64,000 nt of DNA. Source: Brachynemurus nebulosus. Lineage: Eukaryota; Arthropoda; Insecta; Neuroptera; Myrmeleontidae. The DNA lies in assembly GCA_035578155.1 (NCBI GenBank), contig JAPWDM010000001.1:17710725-17774724 (forward strand), given 5' to 3'. Below are positions 55,640 through 64,000 of this stretch, one piece after another (positions within the stretch are counted from its first letter, which is position 1; each line of letters starts with the position of its first letter). The notes beneath the pieces are model-generated. The model searched no databases, had not been told where the DNA came from, and worked only from the letters and a program-made list of their open reading frames with translations. The translations under genes and the position numbers were made by a program.

Positions 55640-56226
55640 TTAGGTCGTTGCAAAAGTTCGTGCGGTTTTTGAATACTTTATTGTCTAAAAATACATCAAA
55701 TAAAATTACAATTTTTAATCAAAATATTCCTCGTTATTTTCCACAACTCTTGCCAATTTTTCGGGTAACAAATGTAACTATATCGCGGCGATAGAAGCTT
55801 TCGTCTTTGGAGGCAATAAAATCATCCACTACTTTTTTTACTTCTTTGAAGTTTTTAAATTTTTGTCCAGATAAAACATGCTGCATTAAGCGAAACAAAT
55901 GGAAGTCAGATGGAGCAATATCTGGGCTATACGCCGGATGCGGTAGGACTTTTCAGTTCAGTTTTAATATTCTTAGTGGTTGAAGCGACATGCGGCCGCT
56001 CGACTAGTCAACTTAAGGCGGTATCTGACACACTCAGACACACTGCTAGCCACATTTTTTTATACATATGCTTAGGGTTTGAGTACGACACTGCGATTTC
56101 AATAAATCACAAGAATTATATTACTCAATATTACACCATATTACGCAATTTACAGACAAATATTTCTTTTACTTTAAATGCTGTCGTCATCCGTACGTGC
56201 CCGCAGGAACTTTTGCAACGACCTAA
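55640..56226 (-). mobile_element. Internally deleted mariner element
   Basis: Terminal inverted repeats beginning TTAGGTCGTTGCAAAAGTTC, flanked by TA on both sides (55638-55639 and 56227-56228). Keeps the 5' region and the last 68 codons of a mariner transposase; the centre is missing. Confidence 0.9.
55734..55940 (-). pseudogene. Mariner transposase C-terminal fragment
   Basis: Minus-strand reading frame HPAYSPDIAPSDFHLFR to SCGK and stop at 55734. The PSD contains the third catalytic Asp of the DD34D mariner transposases. The first two Asp residues are deleted, so it cannot be active. Confidence 0.88.
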
Positions 56227-56251
56227 TACATATTAAAGGAAGAAAATATAC

Positions 56252-56289
56252 CCCTGTCGCAGCATCTGCATAACATAGCGAATTTTCGA
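56252..56289 (+). repeat. Solo terminus of the satellite-bearing family
   Basis: acccctgtcgcagcatctgc and following bases identical to 60508-60545, but no 120-bp units follow. Confidence 0.6.
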
Positions 56290-56769
56290 TCATAAAAGTT
56301 ACTTTTTCTCGAAAACCCGCTTACCTAGAATAATGGTTTAAAATGTATCTTCTGTGATTTTCTTGGTTCTTTACCACAATGTAAAAAAAATTGGAAAAAC
56401 TTTTAAATTTTGGCAAATTTTTTGCAAAAAACTCATTTTTTTGAAGTTTTTGGAATCGGACGTGTCTGACTGGAGAACTCATACAAAATTTTTGGACTTC
56501 CAACGTTTTATTGTTTTATTATATTTGCATCTCAAACTAGTATCTATCCTATAAATATAACAAGTTTCATCCCAAAATGAATTTCTCCGAAATATAGGCA
56601 CTTAAATTTTCGAAAATTCTAAATTAATTTAAAATAGAGTTAGTCTCCAGAAATTTTGTATTATGGTAAATTTAATTTAATAAATGACAAGTATATAAGT
56701 ATAGTAATTATATAGCATTTGCATAGAACAATAGTTTTAAGTATACATGCACATAAGCAAAATAATTTT

Positions 56770-57230
56770 TGTATTTTCCTGAAGGAAGGAAATATTTTCC
56801 CGTAATAAAAAGTATCCTAAATGTTGACGCAGGTAATAAGTTATCACTACACCAGATTTCATAAAAATCCGTTCAACAGTTTTCGCGTAATATGTGCACA
56901 TGCTCAAAAAGTTTTTTTATTTCCCCGTGGGAATGAGCCACTTTCCCGAAATAAAAAGTATCTGAGATGCTGACTCAGGTAATAAGTTATCACCACACCA
57001 AATTGCATCAAAATCCGTTCAATAGTTTTTGCGTACTGTATGCACATGCTCAACATGGTTTTTCCATTTTCCCGTGGGAATGAGACATTTTCTCGAAGTA
57101 GAAAGTATCTTAGATGTTGATCCGGGTAATAAGTTGTCAGCACACCAAATTTCATTAAAATCCATCCAGTAGTTTTTGTGTGATGCGTGAACAGACAAAC
57201 AGACAGACAGACAGACAAAAATTTTAAAAA
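56770..57230 (+). repeat. Tandem repeat, three diverged ~140-bp units
   Basis: Each unit has tcccg(a/t)aataaaaagtatc, aggtaataagttatca, acaccaaattt, aaaatccgttcaatagtttt and gcacatgctca. The last ends in a (cagacaga)n run. Confidence 0.8.
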
Positions 57231-58426
57231 TCGCTGTTTTGATATCTACATCGATAACTATTTACAGTATCTGCACAATTTTTAAAAAATATTCCCTATA
57301 CAGAAACGGTCTCGTTACATTTGTATTATATGTATAGATTACCTATTAATGGCTCTTTATTTAAAATATTAATTTTTTTTCAAAATAAATCGCCCCCTGT
57401 TCTAGGAAATACATATATATTTTTTAAATTTTTATAAAATTTCTTATGAAAGTGAGCTTCTTAGACAATTTTATTTTCAAGAAAAATGTATTAAAACATG
57501 AACATTTAAATGTTGGCAATTTCTGTATTGTGGCGTAATCAGTGTCCGCGTTAGTTAACTACTTTATTTAAAAGTTCGAATAAAATTCCAGTCATTTTAA
57601 TTTTTAATTGTTCAGGAACTTCAGTATCATAAAAGCAAGCAAAATAATATTACAATTTATTTATGTAGATACATATATGATGGAAAGTTAAGAAAAGAAA
57701 AGGTTTTTCTGGAAGTTCGTGTTTAAGGTAAAATCGAAAAAACTTGGATTTAATTAGTAATTAATTTTTTTAAAATATTTTTAGGTTTGGTTGCAAATGA
57801 ATCTACTGTTGATCTTTTAATATGATACTGAACTATTCATTATTTAAAATGAAAAATTGTGTACTTATTAGATGATGAAAATAAAAAATTAGTAGTTTGA
57901 AAAACCGAAACAAATCGACGTCTTGAAAAAGTCTGTCGGGACACCGGAGCAACGGAGCTAGAACCGTGACAAATCCGGGAAAACCAAGACGTATGGACAC
58001 TCTACACGGATTGTGAATGTTATAAACTTTAAGTTTTGATTTTTAAGCGTATTTTGAGTGAAATTGAAAATTAACAACGTGTGAAATTTGAAATTTTAGT
58101 TAAAGTGCATATAAAATATAATACCTACATGTTTTTATAAAAATGCAAATATAAATAAATGTTTTCTGTTTTTTTTTTTTTTTTTATTTTAATTGTTATT
58201 AATTATTTGGCTTTTTTAATAATTTAGAATTTTTCTGTCAAATGAATAAATTCTGAAAATATGAATTTATGACATAATTTCAGTAAAAGTGAAAATGAAA
58301 ATTTTCACCCACACTTTTGTATTGCCAATGTACATCACTGGATCCCAATTTTCAAATGGATAGATAATTTCAGTAGCGTAGAAACTAATTATTAAAAAAT
58401 TGCAAACCAAATGTGTTTATATGATA
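57231..58426. other. Non-coding AT-rich stretch
   Basis: Nothing recognisable beyond poly(T) at about 58170-58186. Confidence 0.5.
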
Positions 58427-59786
58427 GGGTAAAAGACCCGATTGTTGAACGGGGTTATAAGTCCGAACAGTTTTGACATTTATATCTTAATGAAGTTATT
58501 TCTGAAAGAAACCTCTGATAAAAAAAATTATTATTAATAGAATGATTATTTTTTAATTTAAATTCACCTCACATTTAATGTCTCCTCACTTAATTTAAGA
58601 AATGCATATATATATATATATATCGAACAATTTTTGTTGTATTCGTGAATTTTTAATATGATGGATGATCATTATTCAAAACACATGAGTTATAAATTGT
58701 AACATTTTTCACCGAATTTTTAAAGTTATTAGCATAATAAAAGTATACAAATAATTGTTATTAGTCCACTTAAGAGATTAGGATAGCTAAATTATATTTT
58801 ATATGCGTTAAATATTATTTCTAGAAGTGTTCCTTCTTGGGATCCAAGTTTTAAGGTTGGGTACCCCATTTTGAGAATTATATATTACATATCTATTTTA
58901 TAAACATTTTTAATTAATTTTTGGGTTTAAAACACTTAACTAACCGTTTTTATAATTTCACTTTAATATTTTATTTATTTCAGAACGTAAAATCAATTGA
59001 AAAATAATTAATAATGAATTAAAACTTCGAAATTGAAATAAAAACGTCAGACATTTAGATTTGAAACAACATATAAATATATACGTCATATACTTAATTT
59101 AACTGTTTAAAACACAGAACAAATAGAACGAATATAACTGTCTCTTTTCTGCAATCACTTATGTGGAAGTATGTGCATTTTACAGAACTATGTTGTCATT
59201 GACTTACAAGCTACCAATGGGTGTGTTTCAGTTGTTGTGATATTGTTGGTGTTGTGTTACCGTATATACGTACATCTACGTAGCGCATACATATCATATA
59301 TTTTTTAACATATGCGTATACAAGACACGCATACACATAACCATTTAGTGCACTAGCACACACAACTCCGCGTGCACATATATAACGTAGTGGTGAGATA
59401 TCTTTTATCCTTTAGCGTTACACTGATTTCAGTAGTATAGAAATATTACCGTTCGTTCTGTGTTATTCTGTGGGAAAAGATGGTATGTATTGTATGTCAT
59501 GTACATTAAATGCGTGTTTTTTCTTACGGGTCAGTGTGTTGTTTTTTTAAAGGAGGTTAATATATTCTGTCCGTTTTTTCATAGACGTCAACAAATTATA
59601 AAACAAAATCAGTAATAAAGCAAAATTTTTGGGTTATATTTTCTTAAAAACATATTCATTGGATTAAAAAAACTTGGTTTCATATTTATTAAGAAAAAAA
59701 AATGGGTGTTTTGTTTATTTTTTAATTTTTTAAGCTACTTTAATGATACAGCTAAAAATAGTGTTCGGTCATCGGGTCTCTTACCC
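58427..59786. mobile_element. TA-flanked TIR element (1360 bp)
   Basis: Ends GGGTAAAAGACCCGATTG and (complement) GGGTAAGAGACCCGATGA, flanked by TA. Less AT-rich part at 59200-59480. No transposase ORF. Confidence 0.75.
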
Positions 59787-60504
59787 TAATACGTACTTAT
59801 AAAAAAGATGTTTATATACGTGTTCTTCCGAAAATCGTAAATAACTAACTTTCTCTCGATGAAGTTGGATTGACAAACATTTACATTAGGGATGTTATGG
59901 ATATTCGTAACCGTAACTAAAACTACCGATATCCGAAATAATTAAATATCCGAAACCGAAAGCGTATACGAAAATGAAAGTTTATAAGTCTAGCAAGTAC
60001 TTAACACATTCATATTTTTTGTATATATCAATATCTAAAAATATTTCAGTCCCTTTTTGACAATCTTGCCAGAACTTAAACACTTTTTTAAATATTTTTA
60101 TTGTTAAAATCGAAACGTTATTTTGAAGACGGTTAAAATTACTATATTTTACATTAAAATGTCGATACAATCACCCGCTAGTTAATTATCGCTAGATTTG
60201 ATGCTAGAAAATTGAGAAAAAACAGGTCATATAGATTTTTTTTATTTAGATTTTATTTGTAATGATTGAATTACAAAATTCAAAAGGATGTTAAAAAATG
60301 TGTGTATTCGCTATGAGCTTTTGCCTGTAGTAAATCCAGCTGCTCAAAATCGGTTCCAATATATCAGTTGATCAGGACGGCATTTGTACATAATTTTAAT
60401 ATTTTCTTTAAGAAATAGTATTTTTTTTAAAATACTTGTTTGATTTTTTCAAGGCGAGTACTTGTTACGATGTGTGTTTATCAAATTCTACAAAATAATT
60501 AAAA
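59787..60504. other. Non-coding stretch
   Basis: A low-complexity patch of tatccgaaa / gtaaccgtaact motifs at about 59889-59960; no gene recognised. Confidence 0.45.
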
Positions 60505-60848
60505 AATACCCCTGTCGCAGCATCTGCATAACATAGCGAATTTCTAAATCTTGGGCACTGGCGGATCTCATCTAAGACCTGTACCTATTTAAAATAGTTT
60601 AGCTTTCTAAGAGTAAAAGAATTTTTAAAATCGGCTGGGTAATTAGTTTTGGTATTTTTGGGGACCCAAGAACCCGAACGGATTTTGTGCAGCATAGTTT
60701 TATCCATCTAAAATAATTTAGTTCTCTAGCAGTGAGAAATTTTTTAGTATCGGTTCGATAGCTTATTACTGGCGTTTTCGGATCTGCAAAATCCCGGTGG
60801 ACCTCATTAAAAAATCAGCTCGACCGTATATTCTAGGCGGACTTTATG

Positions 60849-60849
<1 letters not shown>

Positions 60850-60931
<82 letters not shown>
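60850..60931. repeat. (TA)n tract inside the satellite array
   Basis: About 82 bases of TA breaking a 120-bp unit. Confidence 0.95.
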
Positions 60932-60934
<3 letters not shown>

Positions 60935-61012
60935 AACCCGTTGTGTAGCATTCTACGCCGCATTTGCATCCGCAGGACAGTTGTGGATCTCAGATAACAC
61001 AACCTGTACCTA

Positions 61013-62040
61013 TCTAAAATAGTTTACCTCGGTAATAGTAAAAAAGTTTAAAAATCGGTCAGTTATTTTATTTTTGACACTTTTAGGTCCCACTGACACT
61101 GTCAGACCTTACATAACGTAATCTATATGTATCTAAAATAGCTTAGCTCCCCAACAGTGAAAAAATTTTCAAAATCGGTCGGTTAGTTTATTTTTGACAC
61201 TTTTGGATCCGATGGACCCTGGCAGACTTTACATAACGTAATCTATATTTGTCTAAAATAGTTTAGCTCTGTAACAGTGAAAAAATTTTCAAAATCGGTC
61301 GGTTAGTTTATTTTTACCACTTTTGGGTCCCATGGACCCTGGCGGACCCTAAATAACGTAATGTATGTCTATCTAAAATAGCTTAGTTCCCCAACAGTGA
61401 AAAAATTTTCAAAATCGGTCGGTTAGTTTATTTTTGACACTTTTGGATCCCATGGACTCTGGCAGACCTTACATAACGTAATCTATATTTATCTAAAATA
61501 GTTTAGCTCTGTAACAGTGAAAAAATTTTCAAAATCGGTCAGTTAGTTTATTTTTGACACTTTTGGGTTCTATGGACCCTGGTGGACCTTACATAACGTA
61601 ATTTATATTTATCTAAAATAGTTTAGCTGTGTAACAGTGAAAAAATTTTCAAAATCGGTCAGTTAGTTTATTTTTGACACTTCTGGATCTTATGGACCCT
61701 GGCAGACCTTACATAACGGAATCTATATTTATCTAAAACAGTTTAGCTCTGTAACAGTGAAAAAATTTTCAAAATCGATCAGGCAGTTTATTTTTGACAC
61801 TTTTGGGTCCTATGGACCCAGGCGGACCTTACATAACGTAATAGATATTTATCTAAAATAGTTTAGCTCTGTAACAGTGAAAAAATTTTTAAAATCGGTC
61901 AGTTAGTTTATTTTTGACACTTTTGGGTCCTGTGGACCCTGGCGGACCTTACATAATGTATTCTAAATCTATCTAAAATAGTTTAGCTCTGTAACAGTGA
62001 AGAAATTTTTAAAATTGGTCGTTTAGTTTATTTTTTACAA
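61013..62040 (+). repeat. 120-bp tandem array, about nine units
   Basis: ctaaaatagtttagctctgt recurs every 120 bases exactly (61013, 61133, 61253 and so on to 61973) with no net indel. Units also share aaaattttcaaaatcggtc, ttatttttgacactttt and ggaccttacataacgtaat. Confidence 0.95.
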
Positions 62041-62994
62041 TTATGGGATCAGTAAATCCTGGCGAAACTCATACAAGTCTAGTACTCTAACAGTAAGAAA
62101 AGGGTTCTAAGGATCCCATATAACTTATGGCAGTCCGTAAACTTCTTGCGGACATCATTTAATTAATTAATTCAAATACTTTAACTTACTAACTGTGAAA
62201 AAATTTTTAAAATCGATTGGTTAATTAATTTTTGGCCTTTTTAGGTCCCGAAAACCTTGACCTCACATAAAATACCTTAAATCCATTTGAAATGGTTTAA
62301 TTTTTTAACATTATTAATTATTAGTAACAAAATTTTCAAAATCGATTCAAAATATTTTTCCGTGCATACATATGTACATTGTACATATTTTGTTTTGTTT
62401 CATATTTAATAATATTATATCATAACATAATCTTCAATTTCTTGTTTACTTAAAAATTCAATAAAAAAAAAATTCTTCATTACATTAGCTTAGAAAATCT
62501 GTTTAATTTTCATTTTTCAACTTGAGATAGAACCATGCTAATTATAATGCAATAAATGAGAAACAAAACTCTATACATGTATGTGTGTTATAACACATGT
62601 ATGTGAATAGACTTCACTTGTTCTCACAAAATTCTTTAATAAAAGAGTGAAATATTTTTATACTTCATAAAGAACTGAGATATAAATATAAATTACTTAT
62701 TAGACTAACAAAGAAAGAAAACTAATATAATGGTGAAAATTTACATTTTCTCGAAAAATACTTAAAATAGAAAGAAAATTATAAGAATATTTTCTTCATA
62801 ATTTTTTTTTCCTTTTCAACGATGTAAAAATCGAACTGTCTTATGATAGGATCGAATGATAAAAAATGGCCAGAAAACCTACTTCTGGGCATCCGACGTG
62901 TCTGGCTAACGAACTTAGCCGAGCCAATTCAGAATCCAGTCCGCACACAAAATTTCATAAGCATTAGACGTTTCGTTCGAGAGTTATCGTGGCG

Positions 62995-63107
<113 letters not shown>

Positions 63108-64000
63108 AATTTTAGTGAATATCATTTTCGTATTCTAGGGACCTCAAAACACATTTCTGTTATGATCCCGGGCTTAGGTCCCGTCATGACACCTGCTGTA
63201 ATAGCGTATTTCCAGTTTCACTTTTGGAAATTCGCTAAAAAACATTGTAACCCTACTATTTTGAAATTTTCAAAAAAATGTCATAAAAATTACCTCATAT
63301 ATGCTTTTTCTGAGTTAATTATTGAAAAATATTCTATTTTCCGAGATTTTTAAGGTAAAACGAGCAGATGTATGATTTTTGTTCAACAAATTTCATTTTT
63401 TTAATACATTTTCGCCTTAAAATATTTAATATTTTCAAAAATGTATGATACAACTTGTCAAAATTTAAAATTATTTGTTTGTTGTCAAAAAAAAAAAAAA
63501 AAAACTGAATGTGCAAATTTATTTACCACTAAAATGATGGGTTTATACATATAATTATAACGTAGTATTGTCATTTGGATAGAAAATTACGTAAAAATAT
63601 TATTGTTTGAATATGATTTAACGTAATTTTTATGCGATTGAAGCAAACTCTTATTAATTTTAGGAAGATGTAAACATCATCTAAATTCTGATCATATCAC
63701 ATAAAAAACTGCGCCGTGATTTTTTATCTAAAAAAAAATGGAATAGAGATACATTATAAAAACATTTAACTGACAAAGAAAAAGAATATAGCCGAATCGT
63801 TAAATTGGATTAAAAAAATCATGACATGCTACTTATAATGCGGTTTTTTTCGAATTTAGCTCGCAAAAAATGAGACAGAAAAAAAAAGAATGCGAGTGCG
63901 AGTGAAATGGAGAACGACATATTTCCTAGTTTTTCTCGAAAAGTAAGTAATTTAGAGCAACGGTATAAAAACATTTTTTACGCATATTACCTTTTTCTTC
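63108..64000. other. Non-coding stretch to the window end
   Basis: Starts with the (TA)n flank family (inverted, to about 63205). The rest is AT-rich with a poly(A) run at 63487-63504; no gene recognised. Confidence 0.45.

Larger units (their letters stand above)
60508..62355 (+). repeat. Satellite-bearing repeat element, longest copy
   Basis: Begins with the terminus acccctgtcgcagcatctgc, followed by two diverged units, a (TA)n tract (60850-60931), the regular 120-bp array, and then degenerate units to about 62355. Confidence 0.78.

Noticed and set aside
55985..56010. gcggccgctcgactagt (NotI and SpeI sites adjacent) considered as cloning-vector contamination
   Set aside because: It lies inside a mariner element with intact ends and TA duplication on both sides; 17 bases alone is not enough to claim vector.
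61013..62040. Considered as a CRISPR array
   Set aside because: Units are contiguous 120-bp satellite repeats without unique spacers, in a eukaryotic context.

Overview
The window is a piece of nuclear eukaryotic DNA. It is very AT-rich, has long introns with GT-AG junctions, carries more than fifteen long (TA)n tracts, and is crowded with small DNA transposons. The two host genes and the transposon families point to an arthropod, most likely an insect; no species can be named from the sequence alone.

Two host genes can be assembled exon by exon. MED14 (Mediator tail/backbone subunit, RGR1/TRAP170 family) runs on the minus strand from a start codon at 25703 to a stop at 6435, in 15 coding exons whose phases all agree, giving 1561 codons. 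RTRAF (C14orf166/CGI-99/hCLE family) runs on the plus strand from 29219 to 40886 in five coding exons giving 245 codons. The two genes are divergent, with about 3.5 kb between their start codons. RTRAF intron 4 is 10.7 kb long and consists largely of layered transposon insertions.

Region by region: 1-2.43 kb holds (TA)n tracts, a TIR-bounded segment and a nested hAT-type element. 3.37-5.16 kb has a four-exon IS630/Tc1/mariner-superfamily transposase gene with an unusually wide gap between the second and third catalytic residues. 5.18-6.29 kb has (TA)n, a copy of a terminus-plus-satellite repeat family and a hAT-type MITE next to the MED14 3' end. 6.4-25.7 kb is MED14, with several introns made mostly of transposon sequence. 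27.0-27.4 kb has a hAT-like MITE in the shared upstream region. 29.2-40.9 kb is RTRAF; its large intron holds a hAT element, a second 8-bp-TSD element split by a TA-TSD element, a Mutator-like MITE, a Helitron split by a mariner-like element that itself holds a hAT MITE, and a 3.8 kb palindromic element with two further insertions. 41.28-48.4 kb is a giant interrupted palindrome; its left (TA)n tract has been invaded by a compact gag-only LTR retrotransposon (42183-44343) with LTRs about 98% identical. 48.4-64 kb has no recognisable host gene. It carries TIR elements, several tandem repeats including nine in-register 120-bp units (61.0-62.1 kb), a mariner relic and more (TA)n tracts.

MED14 and RTRAF are both general RNA polymerase II/RNA-metabolism housekeeping genes, but nothing in the sequence shows that they are functionally coupled. 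The most unusual items are the gag-only LTR element, the nested palindromes with (TA)n tracts in their arms, the 120-bp satellite-bearing family, and an intron of MED14 that is about 90% one transposable repeat, ending at the splice donor.
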